From NCBI RefSeq assembly GCF_002091715.1, contig NZ_BDAG01000026.1, forward strand, positions 1-64,000: a stretch of DNA of 64,000 nucleotides, given 5' to 3'. A model generated the notes under the pieces. That model saw only the letters and a program-made list of their open reading frames with translations, was not told the origin of the DNA and ran no database searches. Made by a program: the position numbers and the translations under genes. This stretch comes from Pseudomonas migulae NBRC 103157. Lineage in GTDB: Bacteria > Pseudomonadota > Gammaproteobacteria > Pseudomonadales > Pseudomonadaceae. The stretch's first letter is position 1. Every line of letters begins with the position of its first letter. This document shows positions 1 through 8,228 of this stretch, piece by piece.

Positions 1-178
1 AACTGGGATCCGCAGCTTCTTTTCAATAATGCCGGCTTCAAACGAGGGAGCTCCAGGATTTTCCCAGGGCTCAACGGGCCGATGTCCCAGCTGCTAAAGA
101 GTATTGTCGACGAAGACGAAGTCTACGATCACCCGGTTCTTCTGCCCGAGGTTAAACGGTCTGGTCCGATGCGCTCGG
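1..178. other. Left edge, no gene assigned
   Basis: This stretch lies downstream of the Mut7-C gene. Frame 1 on the plus strand is open from the first base to about 330, where it overlaps the Mut7-C gene antisense, so it could be the end of a gene entering from the left. The translation shows no family that I recognise, and I do not call it. Confidence 0.3.
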
Positions 179-919
179 CTATCGGTCCAGCAAGGGTGCC
201 AGCAGTGCACACATGCCGCGCCAGTGCGAACCCTCCCAGTAAATCCGTTGGCAGGCGTCGCAGCGCAGAAAGCGCGAATAGAGGGCTCCAACCCGTGGAG
301 GCACCTTCAGCCGGGCCAGGTCGGGGCTGATCTCGTGCAGCGGCAGGTTGCAATGCAGGCACAGGCTGAATGGCCGCGCGCTACGCGCCAGGTCGAGGCG
401 CTCATACAATTCGCGCAGCTGCAGCGACGGTTTCAGGGCATGCACGTAACAGCCGTGGCTGATGATCCGCCGCTTGAGCAGCTCGCGGTCGCGGGTTAGC
501 ACGATGCGTCCTTGCTGCGCAGCGATCTCAGCGATCTCGCCATCCTCGAAGCCATTGTCGTAGAGGGTGTCGAAGCCGCTCATGCGCAGCAGACTGGCCA
601 GCCCGCCCAGGTGTGCATCAGCGACGAAGCGCAGCACCCGTAAAGGTTGTGCTCGAACCTTTAGCAGCGGGCTGATGTCCAGCGCTTCGAACTTGGGATA
701 TACCGCCAGCCGGTCATCGTCGAAGATCATCCGCTCGAAGCCCACCGACTCGCCGTTTAGCAACACCAGTTCGACCTCAGTGTGCGGTATCCCGAGCGCC
801 TCGATCATGTGCTTGACGGTCGCCCCCTGCGCGCACTTGCAGGTGAATGACTGCCGCCGCCGTTCGGCCGGCAGGAAATCGTTGAGCTCCTCGTAGAAGC
901 GGAAAGTTGCACTGGTCAT
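179..919 (-). CDS. Mut7-C RNase domain protein with ubiquitin-like N-terminus
   Basis: This 246-residue protein has two parts. Residues 1-85 look like the small ubiquitin/MoaD-like fold often fused to Mut7-C proteins. The rest matches the Mut7-C (DUF82) PIN-like nuclease fold, with acidic residues in FVADAHLG, an LTRDREL motif, and two CxxC pairs near the end (CLHC and CDAC) that should form a zinc ribbon. The family is predicted to degrade RNA, but the substrate is unknown. I start at the ATG at 919 rather than an upstream in-frame codon, because the preceding sequence is a degenerate extragenic repeat. It stands alone, divergent from the EGKCG gene. Confidence 0.8.
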   Translation of the reverse strand: MTSATFRFYEELNDFLPAERRRQSFTCKCAQGATVKHMIEALGIPHTEVELVLLNGESVGFERMIFDDDRLAVYPKFEALDISPLLKVRAQPLRVLRFVADAHLGGLASLLRMSGFDTLYDNGFEDGEIAEIAAQQGRIVLTRDRELLKRRIISHGCYVHALKPSLQLRELYERLDLARSARPFSLCLHCNLPLHEISPDLARLKVPPRVGALYSRFLRCDACQRIYWEGSHWRGMCALLAPLLDR

Positions 920-961
920 GCTGAACAGTATGGCTCTTTTGGGGCCGCTGCGTGGTCCGGA

Positions 962-983
962 GGGAGCAAGCTCCCTCGCCACA
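962..983. repeat. Partial Pseudomonas REP element
   Basis: The reverse complement reads TGTGGCGAGGGAGCTTGCTC, the core of a repeat common between genes in Pseudomonas. Only one arm is recognisable. Confidence 0.55.
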
Positions 984-1047
984 GGAATGCGTTTGATGCG
1001 GGATTACTCAGGGGCTCCAGACCACCAGGATCAAAAGAGCGCGGCAT

Positions 1048-1064
1048 GTGTATCGCAGTGTATC
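1048..1064 (+). promoter_or_regulatory. Direct repeat GTGTATC-N3-GTGTATC
   Basis: Two perfect heptamers start 10 bp apart, one helical turn, as in OmpR/PhoB-type response-regulator sites. It faces an inverted, similar pair at 1110-1127. The regulator is unknown. Confidence 0.4.
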
Positions 1065-1109
1065 CAGAGCCGCTGTACAGATGCTGATGTACAAATGCCC
1101 CTCGATCCG

Positions 1110-1127
1110 GATACATCCGGGATACAC
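1110..1127 (-). promoter_or_regulatory. Direct repeat GTGTATC-N4-ATGTATC
   Basis: Read on the minus strand, the two heptamers start 11 bp apart, about 120 bp upstream of the EGKCG/EF-hand gene. A near-identical pair, GTGTATC-N4-ATGTGTC, lies upstream of the second EGKCG gene (58240-58257). In both cases the site points against transcription, so shared control is a reasonable inference. Confidence 0.45.
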
Positions 1128-1246
1128 GGATGCAGTCAAATAACCTGGCCTTAGCGAGAAAGCAAACGCACCTCGCACCACGGCTTACCGCCCTGGTGGC
1201 ATGACCCTAAACGGCCTCACCGCACACCGTATCCGGAGTAATAACC

Positions 1247-1765
1247 ATGTCCCGTCTCTCGAACAAATCCCGTATTGGCCTGATGGCTGTTTCGCTGGTT
1301 GGCTGCATGAACCTCGCGTCGTCCGCTTTCGCTGCTGAAGCACTGCCTCAAGGCTACCAACTCGCCGCAGCGGAAAAGACCAGTGAAGGCAAGTGTGGCG
1401 AAGGCAAGTGCGGTGCCAGCGAAACCGGCGCCAAGGCTGGTGAAGGCAAGTGTGGCGAAGGCAAGTGCGGCGCCAGTGAAACCGGCGCCAAGGTCACCAA
1501 GGCTGGTGAAGGCAAGTGCGGTGAAGGCAAATGCGGCGACGCTTCCTTTGCACGTACAGACACCGATCACGACGGCCGTGTTTCCCTGAAAGAATTGCTG
1601 GCTGTGGCCCCGAAAGGCGGTGAGGAATTCAAGGCGATGGATACCAACAACGACGGCTTCCTCTCTGAAGGCGAGGTCTACAAATTCCGCACTAACCAGT
1701 TCACCTCCAATGGCAAGAAAGTGCCGACCGAGCTGTTCACTAAAATGAGCAAAGCGCAGAACTGA
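1247..1765 (+). CDS. Secreted EGKCG-repeat protein with EF-hands (HvfA/bufferin-like precursor)
   Basis: This 172-residue protein has a signal peptide (about 1-30). A central Cys-rich block follows with six EGKCG motifs in three tandem doublets (47-56, 66-75, 88-97), separated by ASETGAK linkers. Two canonical EF-hand loops come last (D105-E116 and D132-E143). EGKCG motifs mark HvfA/bufferin copper-binding peptides, whose cysteines are modified by DUF692 (MNIO) enzymes with a DUF2063 partner. No such enzyme lies nearby, so modification would need a maturase encoded elsewhere. Fusion to EF-hands is unusual for a modified-peptide precursor. The start has GGAG at good spacing, and a strong terminator follows, so the gene is monocistronic. 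It could alternatively be an unmodified metal-binding periplasmic protein. Confidence 0.8.
   Translation: MSRLSNKSRIGLMAVSLVGCMNLASSAFAAEALPQGYQLAAAEKTSEGKCGEGKCGASETGAKAGEGKCGEGKCGASETGAKVTKAGEGKCGEGKCGDASFARTDTDHDGRVSLKELLAVAPKGGEEFKAMDTNNDGFLSEGEVYKFRTNQFTSNGKKVPTELFTKMSKAQN
1385..1537 (+). repeat. Tandem coding repeat for EGKCGEGKCG units
   Basis: Three imperfect units of about 57-66 bp encode the EGKCGEGKCG doublets and ASETGAK linkers. The units differ mainly at third codon positions and by a VTK insertion in the second linker, which suggests in-gene duplication. The repeat also creates long open frames on the opposite strand. Confidence 0.8.
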
Positions 1766-1790
1766 TAGCGGGTACTGCCGACTGCTACGA

Positions 1791-1840
1791 CGCCGGTGTG
1801 GCGAGATAGAGTTTTCCCTATCTCGCCACACCGGCGTTTA
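1791..1840 (+). terminator. Rho-independent terminator
   Basis: A perfect 19 bp stem (1791-1809 with 1818-1836) encloses an 8-base loop and is followed by TTTATTTGTT. It ends the EGKCG/EF-hand transcript. Confidence 0.9.
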
Positions 1841-2070
1841 TTTGTTATTCAAAGGAATGCTCAAGCAAGGATCAGGGGTGACTCAGGCAGGCTGCAGGTT
1901 TTGCCGGGAATGCCTCGCCGGCGGCCTTGTCGCAGACGCTGATGACAATGGAAGGCGTCATTGCCTTTACTGCTCAGACCGTCAATCGCGATGCCGAACT
2001 CCTGCAACGTCGCAAGGCTGCGCGGCAGAACCTGCCCCTTGAGGAAGCTACTGAAGTGGTCCAACTCAAT

Positions 2071-4197
2071 CTAGAGCAAACTCCACGACACCCCGACATA
2101 CACGCCCAAACCTTCACCCGGCGTAGATCGTGCTGCGTCCAGCCCTTTGTCGTCATAGCCCGGAGTGACGGTGACGGCATAGTGCTTGTCAGTCAGATTG
2201 CGTATATCCAGCCAGGTCTGCCAGTCGCCCTTGACCGCGTTGTAACCCAGAGTCGCGCCGAACAGCGTATAGGGATCGGCGTAATAGCTGTTGGCGTAAT
2301 CCACCGCAACTTTGGACACCCACTGCGTGTTGAGCGCGGCGAAAAAGCCTTGCGGCCAGTCGTAGCGCAGCTCGCCCTGGTTGTAGTGCATCGGCAGGCC
2401 CGGCAGACGGTTGTCACCGAAGCGGTCGTCATCGCGGTAGTGGAAATCACTGAAGGTGTAGCTCTGGCGCAGGCTCAGTTGGCCGCCATCGTCCCGCGAC
2501 CACAGGGTGCTTTGCAGGCTGGCTTCCACGCCCTGGTGCACGGTGGGGCTGGCGTTGAGCTCGTAAGGCGTGGTGGCGGTGGCGTCGGGGAGCACCGAGA
2601 GCAACTCGTGGCGCACTTGGGCGAAGTACCAGGCCAGGCTCCATTGCCCCATCGCGCTGTCGCCACGGCCGCCAATTTCCAGGGTGGTCGCGGTCTGGTT
2701 TTGCAGCTTGATCGGGTCGCGCTGCGCACCTGTGGCGACGCCACTGCCTGCCGGGAATCGAATGTTGGAACTGTAGATCAGCGACCAAGGGTGTGGCGCT
2801 TCGACCGAGCGGCTGAGATTGCCGAACAGTTGCAAATCAGGCGTCAATTGATAGCGCAAGCCTAAACGTGGGGCGTAGTCCCAGTCGTTCAGGCTGGTCT
2901 TGCCGCCTCCTTGCGGATAGGTCACGGCACTTTCGCGGCGGGTGTAGATCGCGGCAAGACCGGTCGTCAGCCACAGGTCGTTGGCAATCTCCAGGTCGTT
3001 GCTTATATGCAGGACGGTGTCCGAGCCCTGATAGGTGAAATTGCGAATGTGTGTGCCTGGCGTGTAGCGGGCGGTGTTGCCGGTGGGGATGCGCACCCAT
3101 TCACTCGCGCCGGCATTGGGCAGGTGCTTGGTCACTCGCAGGCCCAGAGTACTGCGGCTTTCCATACCCCAGAGTGTGTCGCGACGCTTGTAGTCGAACG
3201 TGCCGCTGACATCCGTGTACGCGACCTTCAGGCGGTTGGGCCCCTCGCGCAAGTCCATGGGATAGTCGTGGTAGACAAGGCCGGTCTGGATGCTCGAATC
3301 GTCATCGATATAGTAAGTGGTCTTGTTGCCGATGAAGGTACTGCCCGGCTGCTCGCGGCTGTCATCCCGCGACACGTAAGCGGGGTTGGCCGCCCGTGAG
3401 TCGTGCTCGATGGAGCGCTTGGTCACCCGCCCGGCGAGCTCGTTGTCGGTCTGGCGATAGCGCAGGTAGAAACGCGTTTCCAGGTTCGGGTTGAAGCGAT
3501 AACCGAAGTTCGCGATGACGCCCTGGCTCTCGCTGGCGGTGTGGTCCTGGTAGCCATCGGAACTCGCGTCGGTCATGGACACGTAGTAATCGAAATCGCC
3601 CAGCACCTGACCGGAGCTGACCTGGCGTTGCTGATAACCGTGGCTGCCCATGGCGTAGCGCACCTGCAACCGCGGTGCGTTGTAGCCGGTGTGGCTGACG
3701 TAATCGATCGCGCCACCCAAGGCCAGGGCGCCCCGGTCGAAACCGTTGGCGCCGCGCAGCACTTCCACGTGGTCGAGCCACAGCGGTTCCAGCAATTCGT
3801 AGGGCGTGCCGCCCGGGCCGGTCAGCGGCAGACCGTCGAGCATGCTGTACAAACCCGAAGCATGGGCGCCTGGTGCACGGTTGATCCCCGACCCGCGGAT
3901 CGAGATTTTTACTCCTTCGTTACCCGCAGACTGGGCATAGACGCCCGGCTGATACGCCAGCACATCCTGGTTGCTGGCCACGCGGCCCTGCAAGGGGCGG
4001 CGCAGATCAACCACATTGGTCCCACCGGGCACTTCGGCAAGGCGGGCTTCGGCGTCCTCGACTGACGCGTCTTCGCCGCTCCGGTCCTCAGCCCCGATCA
4101 GCACTTGTCCGAGCTCCAGGCCCTGGGCTTCGGCAACGGGCGGACAGACAAGGGCCAAGCCCAGCAGCGCAGCGGGCAAGGATTTGGGCGAGGGCAT
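2071..4197 (-). CDS. TonB-dependent outer-membrane receptor
   Basis: This 708-residue protein should be an outer-membrane importer of a metal chelate or similar substrate, powered by TonB. A signal peptide ends near AEA (residue 24). A plug domain follows (about 45-165), with IRGSG, MLDGLPL and VEVLRGANG typical of FecA-like plugs. A 22-strand barrel fills the rest and ends in an aromatic-rich tail (VGVSWSLL). There is no N-terminal signalling extension, and no sigma/anti-sigma pair is adjacent, so it is not of the surface-signalling type. I start at 4197, where GGAG precedes the ATG, rather than at an upstream codon. The substrate cannot be told from sequence. No transporter genes adjoin it. 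Confidence 0.9.
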   Translation of the reverse strand: MPSPKSLPAALLGLALVCPPVAEAQGLELGQVLIGAEDRSGEDASVEDAEARLAEVPGGTNVVDLRRPLQGRVASNQDVLAYQPGVYAQSAGNEGVKISIRGSGINRAPGAHASGLYSMLDGLPLTGPGGTPYELLEPLWLDHVEVLRGANGFDRGALALGGAIDYVSHTGYNAPRLQVRYAMGSHGYQQRQVSSGQVLGDFDYYVSMTDASSDGYQDHTASESQGVIANFGYRFNPNLETRFYLRYRQTDNELAGRVTKRSIEHDSRAANPAYVSRDDSREQPGSTFIGNKTTYYIDDDSSIQTGLVYHDYPMDLREGPNRLKVAYTDVSGTFDYKRRDTLWGMESRSTLGLRVTKHLPNAGASEWVRIPTGNTARYTPGTHIRNFTYQGSDTVLHISNDLEIANDLWLTTGLAAIYTRRESAVTYPQGGGKTSLNDWDYAPRLGLRYQLTPDLQLFGNLSRSVEAPHPWSLIYSSNIRFPAGSGVATGAQRDPIKLQNQTATTLEIGGRGDSAMGQWSLAWYFAQVRHELLSVLPDATATTPYELNASPTVHQGVEASLQSTLWSRDDGGQLSLRQSYTFSDFHYRDDDRFGDNRLPGLPMHYNQGELRYDWPQGFFAALNTQWVSKVAVDYANSYYADPYTLFGATLGYNAVKGDWQTWLDIRNLTDKHYAVTVTPGYDDKGLDAARSTPGEGLGVYVGVSWSLL

Positions 4198-4370
4198 TGA
4201 GAAACTCCAGACGGACAGGAACGGGCAGTGAAGAACTGCGACGCATAGAAGAACGAAGGAAACACATGGCAATTTTGTTTTTTGGCCAGGAAACGGGGAG
4301 GGCAGGATTCTCCTGCTATCCCGTCATGCGTCGTTGCAGAAATGCGCGCCCCGCGCACATGACCGTACGC

Positions 4371-4670
4371 CTAGTTTCTGCACTCGGCTAACACCACCTG
4401 GCAAGTATCCGGCGTGCCACCGGAGCGGCCGGCATAGCGAATGCAGTTATTCAGGGATTTCTGGCGCGCCATGTTCAAGGTGTCCCCCCAAGCGAGGCCG
4501 CCCTCACCGGAAGTGGGCAGCGCTTTGGCATAACAGCTTGAGCCAGCGTTTGAGACCGAATAGCGAGGAGTGGGCGATTTACCTGAACATCCCGCCAGCA
4601 ACGCGAGGTTGATGGCGAGCAGTGAAGGCAGGATCCATGACGAGCATTGACGTGCTGTTTTTCCGGTCAT
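4371..4670 (-). CDS. Small lipoprotein
   Basis: This 99-residue protein has a charged N-terminus, a hydrophobic stretch and the lipobox LLAGC, which predicts lipid attachment at that cysteine. The mature part has five further cysteines, which could form disulfides. I prefer the ATG at 4670, preceded by GCAGG, over an in-frame TTG five codons upstream. I do not recognise a functional family. It sits behind the TonB receptor promoter on the same strand but well separated, and is probably its own unit. Confidence 0.7.
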   Translation of the reverse strand: MTGKTARQCSSWILPSLLAINLALLAGCSGKSPTPRYSVSNAGSSCYAKALPTSGEGGLAWGDTLNMARQKSLNNCIRYAGRSGGTPDTCQVVLAECRN

Positions 4671-4978
4671 GGCGTTTACCTGCAAGAGGCGGCTAGCAGC
4701 GTGTGTGTAGTCGTGTACTTATCAGATTAGACGGTGGGCTGAGGTTGCGAGCCAAGGGCCGCGACTCCTCACCCACCGCTCGTCGTCGAGACGTCAAATA
4801 ATCTTCGACACCTTGGGCCTGCCAGACCGGCCCGGCCTATTTCCTGCGGGCCCGACTGACCCTGAGCATGCCGGGTCTGGGACGCACGCGCCCCAACTGT
4901 TACTGGTTTTGGCACTTCCGACACCATCGCATACGACGTATAGTTTCAGTCTTGCAAGACTGGCCAAAGAGAATGTCC
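4671..4978. other. Intergenic region upstream of ohrR
   Basis: I see no convincing gene here. Near its right end are the perfect 11 bp dyad ATACGACGTAT (4931-4941) and the 16 bp palindrome CAGTCTTGCAAGACTG, both just upstream of the MarR gene. Confidence 0.4.
4947..4962. promoter_or_regulatory. Palindrome CAGTCTTGCAAGACTG, probable MarR operator
   Basis: This perfect 16 bp palindrome ends 16 bases before the start codon of the OhrR-like gene. MarR proteins bind such dyads and commonly repress their own genes, so autoregulation is inferred. Confidence 0.55.
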
Positions 4979-5437
4979 ATGAAAACTACCGACAAGACAG
5001 CCGCCCTCGACCTGAAGCTTTCCGAATTCCTGTGCTTTGCGGTCTATTCCTCCAACCTCGCCTTCGGCAAGGCTTACAAGCCAATGCTCGAACGGCTGGG
5101 ACTGACCTATACGCAATACATCACTCTCGTTGCGTTGTGGGAAGAAGACAATCAGACCGTTGGCAGTCTCGGCGAAAAGCTTTTTCTTGAATCCAACACC
5201 CTCACGCCAATCCTGAAGAAGCTGGAAGCGATGGGTTATCTGCTGCGCCAGCGCGACCCGGAAGATGAACGCCAGGTGCGGATCAGCCTCACAAAAGAAG
5301 GGCGAAAACTGCGTGAAGGCCTCACGGAAGATGGTTTCCCGCAAACCGGTCTTGACCCTGACGATTTCGTGCAAATGCAGAAGGCAATCGTGAAACTACG
5401 GGGCAATCTCATCCGTTCGACGAAAAACAGGGAATAA
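4979..5437 (+). CDS. ohrR: MarR-family peroxide sensor, OhrR type
   Basis: This 152-residue winged-helix regulator carries the OhrR hallmark: a single N-terminal cysteine in LSEFLCFAVYSS, the residue oxidised by organic hydroperoxides. The wing region has the DPEDERQVRISLT motif. OhrR proteins repress the peroxidase gene ohr until oxidised. Here no ohr gene lies within reach; the next gene is the convergent trmK. It could act in trans or only on its own promoter through the palindrome at 4947-4962. AAGAGA precedes the ATG at 4979 at good spacing, and the ATG two codons upstream is too close to it. Confidence 0.85.
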   Translation: MKTTDKTAALDLKLSEFLCFAVYSSNLAFGKAYKPMLERLGLTYTQYITLVALWEEDNQTVGSLGEKLFLESNTLTPILKKLEAMGYLLRQRDPEDERQVRISLTKEGRKLREGLTEDGFPQTGLDPDDFVQMQKAIVKLRGNLIRSTKNRE

Positions 5438-5453
5438 AACATCTGTAGCGGGC

Positions 5454-6149
5454 TCAAGCCAGCAGTTTGGTGATCCACCGGGCCTGCCGGGCGACGTCCT
5501 GCATCTTCTCCTCGGGCACGGCCTGCCGCGCTCGGGCGAAGTGGGTCAGGGTCTGCTGCTTATGACGCAGGATGCGCTGCCACTTGACCAGAAACGCGGG
5601 GCTGCGTTTCTTCATCTGCAGCGGGCCGAAGTACAGCTCCTCGGGGGTGTACATCACCGACCCTGTGCGCTCGGCGACGATGATCTCGTAGTCGAAGCGG
5701 TTTTCCCGCAGCACCTCCTCGAAGAGGATTCGGTAGCCATTTTCCATCAGCCATTGACGCAGTGGTTGCTCGCCGCCGTTGGGCTGCAGGATCAGGCGCT
5801 CCTGGCCGCTCAGGCGCGTCTTGCCGCTGTCGAGGATATCGCGGATGGTCTCGCCGCCCATGCCACAGATGCTGATCGCCGTGATTCCGTCTGCCGGCTC
5901 GATCGCCGCCAGGCCATTGCCCAGGCGCACGGTGATCCGCCGGTCCAGGCCGTTCTCGCGCACGGTGCGCTCGGCCGAGCGGAACGGCGTCTCTGCCACT
6001 TCGCCGGCCACCGCCGCCGCGATGGCGCCACGGCGCATCAACGCCACCGGCAGGTAACCGTGATCCGAGCCGATATCGGCCAGGCGCGCACCTGCTGGCA
6101 CCTGCGCCGCCACGCGCTCCAGGCGCATGGACAATGTCTGTTCGTTCAA
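5454..6149 (-). CDS. trmK: tRNA (adenine22-N1)-methyltransferase
   Basis: This 231-residue protein should methylate N1 of A22 in tRNA using SAM. Family signatures are the SAM-binding ADIGSDHGYLPV, the CGMGGETI motif and QPNG, followed by a helical C-terminal part (residues about 165-231) that in TrmK contacts tRNA. I choose the TTG at 6149, because translation then begins at NEQTLSMRLERV as in related proteins. An open frame extends further upstream without family similarity. It is convergent with ohrR, with 16 bp between the stops. Confidence 0.85.
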   Translation of the reverse strand: MNEQTLSMRLERVAAQVPAGARLADIGSDHGYLPVALMRRGAIAAAVAGEVAETPFRSAERTVRENGLDRRITVRLGNGLAAIEPADGITAISICGMGGETIRDILDSGKTRLSGQERLILQPNGGEQPLRQWLMENGYRILFEEVLRENRFDYEIIVAERTGSVMYTPEELYFGPLQMKKRSPAFLVKWQRILRHKQQTLTHFARARQAVPEEKMQDVARQARWITKLLA

Positions 6150-6250
6150 CTGCCGCCCCTTTTCACCACGAACGTCCGGCACCTTTGGCCGGATCGGGAC
6201 GCGATTCTGCCGAGCTACGCCGTGCATTACAAATGCCTGCTATCGGACCG

Positions 6251-7051
6251 TTAACCTTTACGCAACTGTGCCGGACTCACGCCAAGGCGTTGCTTGAAGG
6301 CAGTCGCCATGTGCGCCTGGGAGTTGAAACCGCAGGAGAGGGCGATCTCCGACAGGCTGGCGGTTGAATCGCGCAGTCGGGCACGGGCCTTGGCGAGGCG
6401 TCGGTCGATCAGGTAGCTGTGCGGGCTTTTGCCCGTCGCGTTCTTGAATGCCCGCATGAAATAGCCTTCGGACAATTCAAGCAATCCTGCCATCGCCTGC
6501 ACACTGAGCGGGCCCTCAAGGCCAGCGTCAATGAACTCATCGAGCAGGCGCATACGGCGGTGGGTGATAGAACCCTGGAGCGGTACCGACAACGCGTCGT
6601 GCCCCTTCGCCCGTTCAGCCAGGGCAAGTGCCCAGGCTTCCCAATCGTCATCCACCGAGGCATTCAACAGCACGCTGCGCATTCGTCGCGCGAGGCTCAT
6701 GGCCTGCGGATCAATACGATTGTTGAAGGCACGATCGCCCATCCATTCCATACCTTCGGTGTGTATGACCCGCAGGTACTCACCGCCGCTGGATGACTCG
6801 GACAACACGTCGCAACCGGCCGGTACGAACGCCAGGCTATTGGGCGTGGCGACGAAGGGGTGCACCCGGTCGCTGCCGATCGCGTGCAGGCCGCGCTGGC
6901 TGTCGAAGGCAAAACCGATCGCCGCATGGGTCGCTATATATCGGGCGGTGTAGGCGCAGCCGGGCAACAATTCGATCGCCCAGGGGCCGGCCTCGACACG
7001 GCGGATCGGTTCAGAAACGAGCGATGGCTGCTGACGGTTTCGATGGCTCAT
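6251..7051 (-). CDS. AraC-family transcriptional regulator
   Basis: This regulator has 266 residues, an N-terminal cupin-like sensing region (about 1-150) and a C-terminal double helix-turn-helix (about 165-266). The latter includes the AraC signature LSEIALSCGFNSQAHMATAFKQ. It is divergent from the threonine dehydratase-like gene and shares a 106 bp promoter region with it, so it is the likely local regulator. The start is uncertain: ATG codons at 7060 and 7051 are both possible and neither has a strong ribosome-binding site. Confidence 0.85.
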   Translation of the reverse strand: MSHRNRQQPSLVSEPIRRVEAGPWAIELLPGCAYTARYIATHAAIGFAFDSQRGLHAIGSDRVHPFVATPNSLAFVPAGCDVLSESSSGGEYLRVIHTEGMEWMGDRAFNNRIDPQAMSLARRMRSVLLNASVDDDWEAWALALAERAKGHDALSVPLQGSITHRRMRLLDEFIDAGLEGPLSVQAMAGLLELSEGYFMRAFKNATGKSPHSYLIDRRLAKARARLRDSTASLSEIALSCGFNSQAHMATAFKQRLGVSPAQLRKG

Positions 7052-7157
7052 GAACACCATAGTAGTGAAGAGGGCGCACAAAAGTCAGGTCGGTTTTTTG
7101 AAAGCCAGCGCAGTGCACCCCTTCCTAGACTGGGAAAAACCTCAGGGAAGCTGCTTC

Positions 7158-8129
7158 ATGAACAGACTGACTCGCGACGATATCGAACAAGCCGCTCGCC
7201 ACGTATACCAGGTCATGCCCGCCACCGCCCAGTACCCTTGGCCATTGCTGGCGGAGCGGCTGGGTTGCACGGTGTGGGTCAAACATGAAAACCACACGCC
7301 GACGGGCGCTTTCAAGGTGCGCGGCGGCATTACCTTCATGCACTGGCTCAAACGCGAGCACCCGGACGTGAAGGGCATTGTTTCAGCGACCCGCGGCAAC
7401 CATGGCCAGAGTCTGGCGCTGGCGGCAAGCGCGCTGGGTTTGCGGGCGTTGATCGTCGTGCCGGAAGGCAATTCGCCGGAAAAGAACAATGCCATGCGCG
7501 GCTTCGGCGGCGAAGTGGTTGAGTACGGCCGCGATTTCGATGAAGCCCGTGAAGAAGCTGCACGTCTGGCACAAGCGCATGGCCTGTACCTGGTGCCGCC
7601 ATTCCACACCGAGTTGGTCAAAGGCGTGGCCACGTATGCGCTGGAACTGTTCCAGGCGGCGCCGAACCTGGATACCGTCTACGTACCGATTGGCTGTGGC
7701 TCGGGGATTTGCGCGGTGATCGCCGCCCGCGACGCGCTGGGCTTGAACACCCAAGTGGTGGGTGTGGTTTCCACAGAGGCTGCGGCTGCAAAGTTATCGT
7801 TTGAGGCGGGTGCCCTGTGCGAAACCGCCTCGGCGAATACCTTTGCCGACGGCCTCGCCGTGCGCAAGCCAGTTCCCGAGGCTTTCGCCATCTACGGGGC
7901 AGCGGCGGCGCGAATCGTATCCGTCAGCGACAGCCAGATAGCCGAGGCTATGCGCATCTATTACACCGATACCCACAACCTCGCTGAAGGGGCAGGTGCG
8001 GCGGCCCTGGCAGCACTTATTCAGGAGCGTGAAACCATGGAGGGCAAAAGGGTCGGGGTGATTCTGTCTGGGGGGAATGTCGACCGAGGGGTGTATGCGA
8101 GCGTGATTGCCTCAGGCCCTCATGCGTGA
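7158..8129 (+). CDS. Threonine dehydratase-like PLP enzyme
   Basis: This 323-residue fold-type II PLP enzyme resembles catabolic threonine/serine dehydratases, which deaminate threonine to 2-oxobutanoate. The PLP lysine is in TGAFKVRGG, the phosphate-binding loop is GCGSG, and SATRGNHGQS contacts the substrate carboxylate. It lacks the C-terminal ACT regulatory domain of biosynthetic IlvA, consistent with a catabolic role. AGGGA precedes the ATG at 7158. It is divergent from an AraC regulator and is followed by a small cupin gene about 100 bp downstream on the same strand. Substrate choice (Thr, Ser or a hydroxy-amino acid) is not fixed by sequence. Confidence 0.85.
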   Translation: MNRLTRDDIEQAARHVYQVMPATAQYPWPLLAERLGCTVWVKHENHTPTGAFKVRGGITFMHWLKREHPDVKGIVSATRGNHGQSLALAASALGLRALIVVPEGNSPEKNNAMRGFGGEVVEYGRDFDEAREEAARLAQAHGLYLVPPFHTELVKGVATYALELFQAAPNLDTVYVPIGCGSGICAVIAARDALGLNTQVVGVVSTEAAAAKLSFEAGALCETASANTFADGLAVRKPVPEAFAIYGAAAARIVSVSDSQIAEAMRIYYTDTHNLAEGAGAAALAALIQERETMEGKRVGVILSGGNVDRGVYASVIASGPHA

Positions 8130-8228
8130 ATGGATGCCTGTATCCCACAAATGCGAGGCATCTGTGTCTATCGAGAATGTCGCTGGATGGCTACGGTCTA
8201 CAGACACTCTTTGATTGATGAGGCAACC

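Larger units (their letters stand above)
920..1246. other. Intergenic control region of the EGKCG gene
   Basis: This gene-free stretch separates two divergent genes. It begins with a partial extragenic repeat (962-983, revcomp TGTGGCGAGGGAGCTTGCTC). It then carries paired heptamers GTGTATC at 1048-1064 and, inverted, at 1110-1127, plus TGTACA at 1074-1079 and 1088-1093. A GGAG ribosome-binding site precedes the ATG at 1247. The heptamer pairs look like binding sites for a response regulator. Confidence 0.5.

Noticed and set aside
1..330. An open frame entering from the left edge
   Set aside because: It overlaps the Mut7-C gene antisense for 150 bp and shows no known domain. It could be a real gene end, but the window gives too little to support it.
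1217..1831. A 204-codon frame antisense to the EGKCG gene
   Set aside because: Its repetitive Ala/Phe/Thr composition is produced by the EGKCG coding repeat read backwards.
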